A stretch of DNA of 64,000 nucleotides from an uncultured Candidatus Saccharibacteria bacterium (GTDB lineage Bacteria > Patescibacteriota > Saccharimonadia > Saccharimonadales > Saccharimonadaceae), in contig CALHZK010000011.1 of NCBI GenBank assembly GCA_938040655.1, positions 11,170 to 75,169 on the forward strand, in the 5' to 3' direction. Below are positions 50,107-58,340 of this stretch, piece after piece. The notes under the pieces were generated by a model, which was given only the letters and a program-made list of their open reading frames with translations, was not told the origin of the DNA and ran no database searches. Position 1 is the stretch's first letter. Every line of letters begins with the position of its first letter. A program made the position numbers and the translations under genes.

Positions 50107-51405
50107 ATGAAGACCCAATTGGTAAAAATTGTCAGAGCTATTCTGCCAACGACGGTGGTGCATTATATAGAGACGATATATCGGCGTGCTCGAGTCAGGC
50201 TGGTGAGTGCTCGCTATGGTAACCCGTCAAAACACCTGCGAGTCATCGCTATCACTGGTACCAATGGTAAGACAACAACTGCCTGCTATATTAATGAAAT
50301 CCTCAAAGAAGCCAAGTTCAAGACAGCTATGTTCACTACGGCGCTGATCGAGGTGGCGGGCCAGGCTCAGATTAATGATTTGAACGCAACCGTGGCGACG
50401 ACGGCTCGGATGCAACGATTCTTCCGAGATGCCAAACGAGCGAATGTCGACTATGTCGTCTTGGAAGTGACCAGTCACGCGCTTGATCAGCATAAGCTTG
50501 ATGGTGTACCGATTGAGGCGGCAGTCATGACAAACCTGACGCAAGATCATCTCGATTATCACAACACGATGGAGCAGTACGCGGCGGCGAAAGCCAAGCT
50601 ATTTCAGCTGAAGCCACGGTTTATCATTTTGAACCGAGACGATCAATGGTTTGATTACTTCGATCAGTTTGTAGCGACTGAGCAAAAAATGAATTATGGC
50701 CTTAGTGAAGAGGCTGAAGCGCGGATCGATCGGGTCAAGCTGTACCGCAAGGGAACTGAGGCTGATGTGGTGTTGGACCATCAGACACACCTCGAGCTGG
50801 CGACTGCACTACCAGGTGAATACAATGTGATGAATATGACCGCGGCTACCACGCTTGCTTATCTTTTGGGGGTGAAGCTGAAAGATATCCAGGAGGGGGT
50901 AGCCAATGTCGAGGCGGTGCCAGGCAGGTTTGAGCGAGCAGTCGAGGGGTTGCCGTATGATGTGATTGTTGACTATGCTCATACACCCGATGCGCTCGAG
51001 AAGCTACTCACCTCAGCGCGCCATATTGCCAAAGGTCGGGTGATTTTGGTGTTTGGTGCGACAGGCGATCGTGATAAAGGGAAACGACCGATCATGGGGC
51101 AGATCGCTGCGGCGTATGCTGATAGAATTTTTCTGACAGATGAAGAAAGCTACAACGAAAACCCTGAGCAAATTCGCCGAATGGTCTACCAGGGTATTGT
51201 AGAAGCCCACGGGAGCGGCAAGGCGACCGAAATCGCTGATCGACGGCAGGCAATTGAGCGGGCGTTGGGTTCAGCCAAAAAGGGTGATATTGTTCTGATC
51301 ACTGGTATGGGGCACGAGCAGTATCGGATCGTTCGTGGTCACCGGCTGCCGTGGAACGATAGCCAGGTAGTCCGTGAGATCGTTGGTCAGAGCTCGGCAG
51401 AATAG
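50107..51405 (+). CDS. murE: MurE-like UDP-MurNAc-tripeptide synthetase
   Basis: 432-aa ATP-dependent Mur ligase that adds the third residue of the peptidoglycan stem. Residues 51-58 form the P-loop GTNGKTTT; TSHALDQ (122-128) and NLTQDHLDYH (143-152) are classical; FGATGDRDKGKRP lies at 316-328; the C-terminal domain has LITGMGHEQYR. Where meso-DAP enzymes have DNPR the aligned residues are EESY (346-349), so the third amino acid may not be meso-DAP. The usual long N-terminal domain is shortened. murF is nearby at 52651-53937. Confidence 0.88.
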   Translation: MKTQLVKIVRAILPTTVVHYIETIYRRARVRLVSARYGNPSKHLRVIAITGTNGKTTTACYINEILKEAKFKTAMFTTALIEVAGQAQINDLNATVATTARMQRFFRDAKRANVDYVVLEVTSHALDQHKLDGVPIEAAVMTNLTQDHLDYHNTMEQYAAAKAKLFQLKPRFIILNRDDQWFDYFDQFVATEQKMNYGLSEEAEARIDRVKLYRKGTEADVVLDHQTHLELATALPGEYNVMNMTAATTLAYLLGVKLKDIQEGVANVEAVPGRFERAVEGLPYDVIVDYAHTPDALEKLLTSARHIAKGRVILVFGATGDRDKGKRPIMGQIAAAYADRIFLTDEESYNENPEQIRRMVYQGIVEAHGSGKATEIADRRQAIERALGSAKKGDIVLITGMGHEQYRIVRGHRLPWNDSQVVREIVGQSSAE

Positions 51406-51413
51406 GAGAAGCT

Positions 51414-52598
51414 ATGCGCACATTATTTATTACCAGGGGTATTCCCGGGTCTGGTAAGTCGACTTTTTTACAGCAGACTGGCTTGGTCACTTACACATTG
51501 TCGCCAGATACTATTCGCTTGACCATGGCCGCACCGCGGCTAACTTGCCAGGGGAGGATGGCTATGCCGGCGCATCAAGATCCTCAGGTGTGGAAACTGC
51601 TATACCAGCTGATCGAACAGCGGATGGTTTGCGGCGAAACGACGGTGGTCGACGCTACCCACACCACCGATGACTATTTCGAAGCCTACCGACAGTTGTG
51701 CCAGCGCTATCGCTATCAGTTGGTGGTGATTGATTTTTCTGGTGTAGCATTGGCGACTTGCCGCGTACAGAATCGCCGCCGCCCGGCCTATAAAGTTGTC
51801 CCTGACGAAGTCTTGACGACAATGTACCAGCAGTTGCAGCAGAGTACAGTGCCAGACTGGGCGACCATAGTCACAACGACTGAGGAGGTCGATCAGCTCT
51901 TGGCAAACCGGCTGGAGCAGTTTGATAATTATCGGCGAATTCATCACCTTGGTGGTGTTCAGGGGTACCACAGGCCATTGCGGGAATACTTTCGGCAGTA
52001 TCCGCTGCGAGATGATGAGCTCTATATCTTTGTCGGTGATCTGTTTGACCGTGGGAGTGAAAACGGCGCAGTGATGCAGTGTGTCTGCGACGACCTCTTG
52101 CCACGACCAAATGTGCGATTCGTCGAGGGAAATCATGACCTCTACCTTTGGCAATGGGCAACCAACCAGCCGATCACTGGGCGGGAATTTGCTGACCAAA
52201 CGAGGCCTCAGCTTGAGGCGGCAGCTATCGATAAGTCAGTGGTTAGGCAGCTGTTTTCTCGAATGGACCAGTATATTTTGTACCAATTTCATGCCAAGAC
52301 GGTCTTGGTGACACACGGTGGACTCAGCACACTACCCGAGCAGCTACCACTCCTGGCGACTGATCAGCTGATCTATGGGGTTGGCCGCTATGATGATGCC
52401 GGTGCAGTAGATGATGCCTTTGTGGCTACCACTCGCCAAACTACCTACCAAATTCACGGCTATCGCAATGCGCCCAGCTATCCTATTCGTTATAATCAAC
52501 GTTGCTACAGTCTCGGGGGTGGAGTAGAGCACGGTGGTGAGGTGCGAGCTGTGCAGCTCGATAAGCAGGGTATGACGCCGGTGACAATTTCTTATTGA
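51414..52598 (+). CDS. polynucleotide kinase-like plus metallophosphatase two-domain protein
   Basis: 394-aa protein. N-terminal P-loop kinase (about 1-165) with GIPGSGKST (9-17) and VVDATHTT (78-85), of the T4 Pnk type. C-terminal calcineurin-like phosphoesterase (about 175-394) with GDLFDRG (208-214), GNHD (239-242) and THGG (300-303). The order resembles bacterial Pnkp (RNA repair) without its ligase domain. The first metal motif is GGVQG (180-184) instead of GDIHG, so two metal ligands are lost. AGGAGAAGC Shine-Dalgarno; 8 nt after murE. End-healing of RNA is a possible role, not shown. Confidence 0.78.
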   Translation: MRTLFITRGIPGSGKSTFLQQTGLVTYTLSPDTIRLTMAAPRLTCQGRMAMPAHQDPQVWKLLYQLIEQRMVCGETTVVDATHTTDDYFEAYRQLCQRYRYQLVVIDFSGVALATCRVQNRRRPAYKVVPDEVLTTMYQQLQQSTVPDWATIVTTTEEVDQLLANRLEQFDNYRRIHHLGGVQGYHRPLREYFRQYPLRDDELYIFVGDLFDRGSENGAVMQCVCDDLLPRPNVRFVEGNHDLYLWQWATNQPITGREFADQTRPQLEAAAIDKSVVRQLFSRMDQYILYQFHAKTVLVTHGGLSTLPEQLPLLATDQLIYGVGRYDDAGAVDDAFVATTRQTTYQIHGYRNAPSYPIRYNQRCYSLGGGVEHGGEVRAVQLDKQGMTPVTISY

Positions 52599-52650
52599 TT
52601 GTGATGAGTGACCAAGCGAGGCAATAAAACCCGATATCGCGGAGTCGATG

Positions 52651-53937
52651 TTATGACTTTTGGTTAAAAAATGCTTGCTTACGCTGGAGCCACTCCGGCG
52701 ACTGCCGCACTAGTTTGCTGGCATCGTGAGGGTTCTTCAATAGTGGCTTGACGGCTTCCTCTAAATAAATACCACCCTGCGAGCCTTTGAAGAGGAAGAC
52801 GGCATCTTGGCCGGTCAGTTTCTTGAGAGTCGGTACCGCCTGGAGTGCAGTAGCAAACGACAAAACGCGGCAGCCACGCTGCGTGGCGGCGGGAGCTAAG
52901 AACTGCTGCGCCAGTGGGCCAACTGTCACGACACAATAGAGCTTTTTTGGATCACACAGTTTACCAATGGCTTCGTGCTCTAACTGTGTCATTTTGCCGA
53001 GTTCATTCATGTCGCCGAGCACGGCAATTTTTCGTTTGGTGGGCAATCGGTATAATGTCTCGAGTGCAGAAGTGACTGCTAGTGGGCTAGCGTTGTAGGT
53101 GTCATCGATAATAGTGGCGCCCTTCATGCCCGGCAAAATACTCATCCGCCCGGCGACTGCTCGAAAGCGAGCGAGTGAGCGGACCACCATCTTCATTGAG
53201 ACACCAAGCTCTAGTGCGACAGCTGCAGCACCCGCAGCGATTCGTAATTGATGGATACCGATCACTGGCATGACAAATGGCTGTGATGCGTGATCAGCGT
53301 AAGTTAACTGGCAGGCGAAACCGCGGCCCGGCTGAAAGGTACCAGCGCGCATCCGGTAGGTGGCTTCTTCGCTTGTCCCATAAGACATGACGATAGGGCT
53401 AGTCGCACAGGTAGCAAATTCTGGCCGAATATCTTCTTTGTTGTAGAGTGTTTTGCGGCTGACGCGGCTGAGTCCAAACTCTTCTTGCGCAACTGTGGTG
53501 AGGTTACCAAAAAACTCCATATGCTCGGGTGAGATAGCAGTCACGACAGTGATGTCTGGCCGTAGGTAGCGGGCAAACTGTGCCATCTCGCCAGGGTGGT
53601 CGATGCCAAACTCCTGCACCACAATATCGATATCGTGGTGTTGTCGTGCAGACATCCGTGCTTTTTTTACTACATCAATCCAGTCAGCGAGTCGGCGTGG
53701 GTTTGCTGGTGACTCAACCGCCAATATTTCAAGCGGCGCACTGAGCGCAGCGTTAAAATTACCACGATTTGTCCGTACGCGATACTTTGTAGTCAGAAGA
53801 TCAACAATCGTTGATTTGGTGCTAGTTTTGCCAACACTGCCGACAACGGCAACCAGCTTAATATGACTATTTGTCCGAAAGAATTGCCGTACATATCGCG
53901 CCAACAGGCGACCAAGACAGAGTTTTACGAATCGCAT
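52651..53937 (-). CDS. murF: MurF-like Mur ligase
   Basis: 428-aa Mur ligase that should add the D-Ala-D-Ala end to UDP-MurNAc-tripeptide. P-loop GSVGKTST at 33-40, EFGIDHPGEM, ISPEHMEFFGN, ATIIDDTYNASPLAV (the diagnostic DDTYNASP) and AVLGDMNELG. The N-terminal membrane-near helix replaces the usual substrate domain, giving a shorter start than E. coli MurF. The TATAAT at 53945-53950 ends 7 nt before the ATG: leaderless. Convergent with the kinase-phosphatase gene at 52598 (52-bp gap). Confidence 0.87.
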   Translation of the reverse strand: MRFVKLCLGRLLARYVRQFFRTNSHIKLVAVVGSVGKTSTKSTIVDLLTTKYRVRTNRGNFNAALSAPLEILAVESPANPRRLADWIDVVKKARMSARQHHDIDIVVQEFGIDHPGEMAQFARYLRPDITVVTAISPEHMEFFGNLTTVAQEEFGLSRVSRKTLYNKEDIRPEFATCATSPIVMSYGTSEEATYRMRAGTFQPGRGFACQLTYADHASQPFVMPVIGIHQLRIAAGAAAVALELGVSMKMVVRSLARFRAVAGRMSILPGMKGATIIDDTYNASPLAVTSALETLYRLPTKRKIAVLGDMNELGKMTQLEHEAIGKLCDPKKLYCVVTVGPLAQQFLAPAATQRGCRVLSFATALQAVPTLKKLTGQDAVFLFKGSQGGIYLEEAVKPLLKNPHDASKLVRQSPEWLQRKQAFFNQKS

Positions 53938-53984
53938 ACTATGTATTATACCAAACTATTTGTAGTTGTAATATGTTCATCAGT

Positions 53985-54012
53985 TTGCTTTTTCACCGAA
54001 TTATGATACCAT
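53985..54012 (+). promoter_or_regulatory. promoter of the PRTase-like gene
   Basis: TTGCTT (53985-53990), 16-bp spacer, extended -10 TGATACCAT (TACCAT 54007-54012), divergent from murF. Leader of about 8 nt. Confidence 0.5.
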
Positions 54013-54026
54013 ACTCTACATTAATT

Positions 54027-55133
54027 ATGGCATTTAGCGAAACGAAAGTACCTGCTGTTGAAAAGACAACATACCCCGTTGTAAAGAGTTATCTTCAGGG
54101 TGGTGTGCTTGACAAACAGGCGACGACCGGTGCGCCGAACGAACAACAAAATGGTAGTTGGGATCCTGAATGGATCGTCTCGTGCTATATAGCTCTGACT
54201 GATCGGATGATTCAGCTATGTGGTGGCTATCGCGAAGACCTGCCTGATACGCCGCTGCCAGACACGGTGATTTTTCTTGATAAGTCAGCACGGCCGGTCG
54301 CGTGGTTGATGGATTCGCTATGGGGCCAATTGGCTGACGACGATACGACGCAGCCTCATTATGACTTCCTCAACATTGACCGGAAGACGTGGTGGGCGCT
54401 CGTCGGCCGGCCGCTAGTGGGAGAGGAGAACCGTAATCCTGCCGAGTTTGATGTCAATGATGTGCCGCAAGAATTGATAGATCAAATTCGGACGCATTTC
54501 GTGATTGGTGATGTCACTGAAGAGAACTATCGAGAAAAAGTGTGGCAGTTGCCGACCAATCTCGATGGCAAAGAAGTATTGATTGTCGACGAAGTGAAGA
54601 GCAGTGGCGCAACCACCGCAATGGCCGAGGCCTTGCTTTCGCGAGCGGTTCCGGAGGCGTCGTTTCGATCGGATTATTTCTGGCAGCGGCCTTATCGAGA
54701 GACTATGGAGATAGAGATCCAAGATAAGCAGGCAAAGACTCGCCGGGTTGAAACACAGCAGCTCAACGTGCCGGCCTGGTACAACAAAGATACGCCGGAT
54801 GGCCGAGAAGTCAGAGATCCAAGCCGTCTCGTGATGGCTGACCTGGTGCGCCGCATGCCAACGCAAGAGAATATCAAACGGAAAATTGCTTGGCTGATTG
54901 AGAGTGTCACACCAGAAGATTTAGGGCAGGACCTTGACCCTGTGACGAAACGGCTCAAGCAAGATGTCGCTATGTTGAGCTACCTTAATCCTGAAGACTG
55001 GCTTGACCATGTGTTACCGCTGACTGATGCGATGTATGAGTGGATGCTCCAGCGGCTTGGGCCGAGTAGCTTGAAACGCCACATCACACGAATGCGGGCT
55101 GTCAAAAATCAGCGCGGGCCATACCGAGCCTAA
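54027..55133 (+). CDS. phosphoribosyltransferase-like protein of unknown substrate
   Basis: 368-aa soluble protein. An early IFLDKSARPVAWL segment (82-94) and VLIVDEVKSSGATT (184-197) match the first strand region and the PRPP loop of type I PRTases, although the loop reads EVKSSGAT rather than DDVxTTGxT. The C-terminal third is helical and charged. The ATG at 54027 is preferred because longer versions would cross the promoter. No base or substrate site is recognised; it could be a nucleotide salvage or regulatory enzyme. It ends 4 bp from the convergent small gene at 55138. Confidence 0.72.
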   Translation: MAFSETKVPAVEKTTYPVVKSYLQGGVLDKQATTGAPNEQQNGSWDPEWIVSCYIALTDRMIQLCGGYREDLPDTPLPDTVIFLDKSARPVAWLMDSLWGQLADDDTTQPHYDFLNIDRKTWWALVGRPLVGEENRNPAEFDVNDVPQELIDQIRTHFVIGDVTEENYREKVWQLPTNLDGKEVLIVDEVKSSGATTAMAEALLSRAVPEASFRSDYFWQRPYRETMEIEIQDKQAKTRRVETQQLNVPAWYNKDTPDGREVRDPSRLVMADLVRRMPTQENIKRKIAWLIESVTPEDLGQDLDPVTKRLKQDVAMLSYLNPEDWLDHVLPLTDAMYEWMLQRLGPSSLKRHITRMRAVKNQRGPYRA

Positions 55134-55137
55134 ATTC

Positions 55138-55506
55138 TTATAAACGGCGGAGCTGGCCCAGCGTGGCAGGTGGTCCTTGTGATGAAGATGGTGATGGTTC
55201 ATATAGAAACAATGAACAGCGAAAGGGTTCCCCCAGGGGGTGGGGTTGGCCGTTGGCGTCAGAGACTTCTTGCTGGGCGGTCCCTTCGTGGTAAGTAGTG
55301 TGAGGCAGCCCGGTGCTGAATTCGATCAACAGCGCGTAGCAGCCAAGGGCGGTTTCTACGCGGCCGGGGACTCGGCCGTTGTATTCTGGGTCCGACTCAC
55401 CGACCAACCGGCCAACCGCAAACGATACCGACAAGACATCTTGTACGTATGGCTGGGATGGTTGTTGATCATGTTGATCATTGAGTGGTGAAAATTCAGA
55501 AGACAC
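55138..55506 (-). CDS. small uncharacterised protein with a leaderless GTG start
   Basis: 122-aa hydrophilic protein with Gln/Pro/Ser-rich ends and a central region of mixed character (SVSFAVGRLVGESDPEY...ALGCYALLIEFSTG). No signal peptide, no membrane helix and no known family. The main evidence that it is real is a consensus promoter (55516-55544) whose -10 ends 9 nt before the GTG. A competing plus-strand ORF at 55240-55491 lacks a promoter. Divergent from groES. Confidence 0.6.
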   Translation of the reverse strand: MSSEFSPLNDQHDQQPSQPYVQDVLSVSFAVGRLVGESDPEYNGRVPGRVETALGCYALLIEFSTGLPHTTYHEGTAQQEVSDANGQPHPLGEPFRCSLFLYEPSPSSSQGPPATLGQLRRL

Positions 55507-55515
55507 AAGATTTCG

Positions 55516-55544
55516 ATAGTAGCATAACGTACCAAATGTGTCAA
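55516..55544 (-). promoter_or_regulatory. promoter of the small gene at 55138-55506
   Basis: TTGACA (55539-55544), 17-bp spacer, extended -10 TGCTACTAT with TACTAT at 55516-55521, on the minus strand. Confidence 0.7.
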
Positions 55545-55566
55545 GCTTGCAGAGGTAGTAGTTAAT

Positions 55567-55593
55567 TTAGCACTCACCCTTGACGAGTGCTAA
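55567..55593. promoter_or_regulatory. CIRCE operator (HrcA site)
   Basis: Perfect TTAGCACTC-N9-GAGTGCTAA, the consensus CIRCE inverted repeat bound by the HrcA heat-shock repressor. It overlaps the groES -35. An hrcA gene is not in the window. Confidence 0.95.
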
Positions 55594-55609
55594 CAAGATA
55601 CGATATACT
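55580..55609 (+). promoter_or_regulatory. groESL promoter
   Basis: TTGACG (55580-55585), 18-bp spacer, TATACT (55604-55609). The -35 sits inside the CIRCE element. Confidence 0.75.
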
Positions 55610-55644
55610 GATGAAGCGATGCAAGAAAAAATGGAGGAATTGCA

Positions 55645-55911
55645 ATGAGTACACCTATCAAACCTCTTGGCGACCGCGTTGTTGCAGTCCGTGAAGAGGC
55701 AAAAACACAAACAGCCAGTGGCATCTACCTGCCTGATAGCTCGAAAGAAAAGCCAGTGATTGCTCAGGTGAAAGCAGTCGGTAGTGATGTCAAGCATGTG
55801 GCGGTTGGCGATAAGATCGTGTATAAGGAATATACAACTACTGAGCTGAAAGTTGACGGTGTTGATTATTTGATCGTCCGCGAAGAAGATGTATTAGCGA
55901 CAGTTGCGTAA
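55645..55911 (+). CDS. groES: co-chaperonin GroES
   Basis: 88-aa lid of the GroEL folding chamber. It has IKPLGDRVVAVREEAKTQTASGIYLPDS, the mobile loop region, and the C-terminal YLIVREEDVLATV. It is a little shorter than the common 94-97 residues. Starts at an ATG with GGAGG 7 nt upstream, 20 nt before groEL, and is under CIRCE/HrcA-type control. Confidence 0.96.
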   Translation: MSTPIKPLGDRVVAVREEAKTQTASGIYLPDSSKEKPVIAQVKAVGSDVKHVAVGDKIVYKEYTTTELKVDGVDYLIVREEDVLATVA

Positions 55912-55931
55912 AAAAGAAGGGGAGTACAACT

Positions 55932-57578
55932 ATGGCAAAAAAAGTTTTTTACGATGATGATGCGCGTGCTCGCGTGTTGGGCGGCGCTGAAGCGCTATAT
56001 AACGCAGTTAAGGTAACCTACGGGCCAAAGGGCCGTAATGTAGTGATCGCCAAGGGGTTTGGCGGGCCAACGGTGACGCACGATGGCGTGACAGTGGCGG
56101 AAGGCATCGAGCTGCCAGAGAATGATGATGAGACGCTAGGCTACAAGGTTGGTGCGGATCTGATCAAGCAGGCGGCCAAGAACTTGAACAAGCAGGCCGG
56201 CGACGGCACCACCACCGTGACAGTGCTGACCTATTCGATCTTGAAGGAGGCTAACCGGCTGATCGCAGCGGGCCATAACCCGATGGAGCTGCGCAAGGGT
56301 ATCGAGCAGGCCGGCGCGGAGATTATTCGTCAGCTTGATACACTCGCTGAACCAATTGAAGGGAAATCTGACCGGGTGGCCGAAGTGGCGACAATCTCGG
56401 CAGGCGATGCGGAAATTGGTAAATTGATCGCCAGTGTCATCGAAAAAGTTGGCAAAGACGGCGTGGTGACAGTCGAGGCCGGCCAGGGTCTAGAGCTAGA
56501 AGCCGAGGTTGTTGAAGGCTTTAGCTTGGATAAGGGCTGGGTCAGTCCGTTCTTCGTCACCGACACCGGTCGGCAAGAGGCGGTTTATGAAAAGCCGGCA
56601 ATTTTGATCACCGATAAGAAGATCTCCAGTGTGCAAGAATTCCTGCCAATGCTGGAGAAATTGGCGCAATCTGGTAAAAAGGACGTGGTGCTGATCGCTG
56701 ATGAAGTCGAAGGTGAGGCGCTGAGTATTTTGGTGCTGAACAAGCTTAAGGGCGTATTTAACACCGTGGCGGTCAAGGCGCCAAGCTTTGGCGACCGCCG
56801 CAAGGAGATTTTGCGCGACATCGCGGTGCTGACCGGCGCAACGGTGATTTCTGAAGATCATGGGTTGACGTTTGAGAATGCTGGCCTGGAGGTCTTGGGT
56901 TCGGCGCGTAAGGTGATTGTCGGCAAAGACGAGACCACTATCGTTGAGGGCGCGGGCAAGCCATCAGCAGTGCAGGAGCAGATTGCTCAGATCAAGGCAC
57001 TGTCCGACAATGCCTCAAGTGAATACGAGAAAGAACAATTCGACAAGCGAGCAGCTGCCCTGAGCGGCAAGGTAGCAGTCATCAAAGTCGGCGGTGCGAC
57101 CGAGACAGAAATTGACGAAAAGAAGTTCCGTGTGGACGACGCCGTGGCAGCTACCAAGGCAGCCTTGGCCGAGGGAATTGTCGCTGGTGGTGGTGTCACC
57201 CTGGTGAACGTCGCGGCTGGCCTGACGACAGAGGGTGCAGATAGTATCGCAGCCGGTCGCCATATTTTGTGTGATGCACTGCGGCAGCCATTCCTGCAAA
57301 TCATGCGGAATGCTGGCCTGAATGCTGATGCGCTCCTGGCTCAGGTCGAAGCAGGTAAGGCTGGGTTTGGTATCAATGTCATGAAGCCAGAGGATGGTCT
57401 GGTCGACGTCAAGAAAGCTGGTGTGATCGACCCAGCGCGCGTGACGAAGGAAGCGGTGCAGAATGCGGTGTCAATCGCCTCAACTGCAGCGACTATGGGT
57501 GCATTGGTTGTCGATGTGCCAGAGCCAGAGGCACCAGCCGCACCAGCTGGCGGTATGCCAGGCATGGGGATGATGTAA
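55932..57578 (+). CDS. groEL: chaperonin GroEL
   Basis: 548-aa ATP-dependent folding chaperonin. ATP-site segments TYGPKGRNVV, HDGVTVAEGIEL and GDGTTTVTVL are intact, as is the apical domain and the C-terminal GGMPGMGMM tail. Length and sequence are standard. A GGGGAG Shine-Dalgarno is 8 nt upstream. Transcribed with groES and closed by a strong terminator at 57594. Confidence 0.98.
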   Translation: MAKKVFYDDDARARVLGGAEALYNAVKVTYGPKGRNVVIAKGFGGPTVTHDGVTVAEGIELPENDDETLGYKVGADLIKQAAKNLNKQAGDGTTTVTVLTYSILKEANRLIAAGHNPMELRKGIEQAGAEIIRQLDTLAEPIEGKSDRVAEVATISAGDAEIGKLIASVIEKVGKDGVVTVEAGQGLELEAEVVEGFSLDKGWVSPFFVTDTGRQEAVYEKPAILITDKKISSVQEFLPMLEKLAQSGKKDVVLIADEVEGEALSILVLNKLKGVFNTVAVKAPSFGDRRKEILRDIAVLTGATVISEDHGLTFENAGLEVLGSARKVIVGKDETTIVEGAGKPSAVQEQIAQIKALSDNASSEYEKEQFDKRAAALSGKVAVIKVGGATETEIDEKKFRVDDAVAATKAALAEGIVAGGGVTLVNVAAGLTTEGADSIAAGRHILCDALRQPFLQIMRNAGLNADALLAQVEAGKAGFGINVMKPEDGLVDVKKAGVIDPARVTKEAVQNAVSIASTAATMGALVVDVPEPEAPAAPAGGMPGMGMM

Positions 57579-57593
57579 GCCATCTCTGTAGGC

Positions 57594-57624
57594 AAAAACC
57601 CTGCTCGTATGAGCAGGGTTTTTT
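57594..57624 (+). terminator. terminator after groEL
   Basis: 12-bp stem AAAACCCTGCTC / GAGCAGGGTTTT with a 4-nt loop, followed by more T. Confidence 0.9.
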
Positions 57625-57677
57625 AGTGTGGTGAAGTTGCCGGTGAATAAGCTGTTGATGGTAGCTAGGTTAGCTGA

Positions 57678-58253
57678 CTATTTGGCGTTTGATAAATAAT
57701 CGATTTCTTTAATGATACTGAGCAGCGCCTCAGCTCGCCGCTTTTCGTCGGAGATCGACTTCGCTGCTTCGTAGGCCGGCACAACCAGTGCTTGGTCGTC
57801 GGTCGAACGTAGCAGCAACAGGCAGGCGTCAAACTTTTCTTCAGGTGACACATCGAGCTTATTGACGAGTGGCCGTAGATCGCCCAGCGCCGCTTGTTTC
57901 ACGCCGTCGAGATTTGTGCGAGTTGGTGGTGTGTTGACCTGCACCGACGTAGAGTTTGCCTGTGGGCGTTGCGGTGCGACTGGCGCATTTGGCTTTGGCG
58001 CCGACTGTTGGACTGGCTGTGGGTTTGCTTGGGGAGAAGATACTGATAGGTGCTGCTGATTCATCGGTACGCCAGGGTTCATTGTGGGAGTATTGACCGG
58101 AATGACCGAATCGATTGGCGAATTGACCGCCGCTGGCATACTGGCTGCACCGGTTTCTTCAAATGATAGACCGCTCCCGGTTGTTTGAGAAACGCCGGCC
58201 AGCACTTTTGCCAGTTCTTGGTCGTCGTTCATTGCCTGTTGGTTGTCTTGCAT
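57678..58253 (-). CDS. uncharacterised protein with disordered middle and helical C-terminus
   Basis: 191-aa cytosolic protein. An acidic N-terminal part, a disordered Pro/Gln/Asn/Val-rich middle (about 65-105), and a helical C-terminal domain (about 110-191) with EEKFDACLLLLRSTDDQALVVPAYEAAKSI. No motif recognised. The ATG at 58253 is chosen because GAGGTGG precedes it; an upstream GTG overlaps this Shine-Dalgarno. It is divergent from the sugar isomerase gene and convergent with groEL. Confidence 0.7.
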   Translation of the reverse strand: MQDNQQAMNDDQELAKVLAGVSQTTGSGLSFEETGAASMPAAVNSPIDSVIPVNTPTMNPGVPMNQQHLSVSSPQANPQPVQQSAPKPNAPVAPQRPQANSTSVQVNTPPTRTNLDGVKQAALGDLRPLVNKLDVSPEEKFDACLLLLRSTDDQALVVPAYEAAKSISDEKRRAEALLSIIKEIDYLSNAK

Positions 58254-58302
58254 AGTTTGTCCCACCTCACCTATTAAATACTAAAAATAGTTTATGCTTG
58301 AT

Positions 58303-58319
58303 ATGCTATACTATAGCAT
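58303..58319. promoter_or_regulatory. 17-bp palindrome over the isomerase promoter
   Basis: Perfect palindrome ATGCTATA-C-TATAGCAT. It contains the extended -10 TGCTATACT (TATACT 58307-58312), so a bound repressor would block the promoter. No -35 is obvious. Confidence 0.55.
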
Positions 58320-58340
58320 AGAGAAAGGGTGAGATTCAAT

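Noticed and set aside
55240..55491. 83-aa plus-strand ORF opposite the small gene at 55138-55506
   Set aside because: No promoter or Shine-Dalgarno, whereas the minus-strand frame has a consensus promoter immediately upstream.
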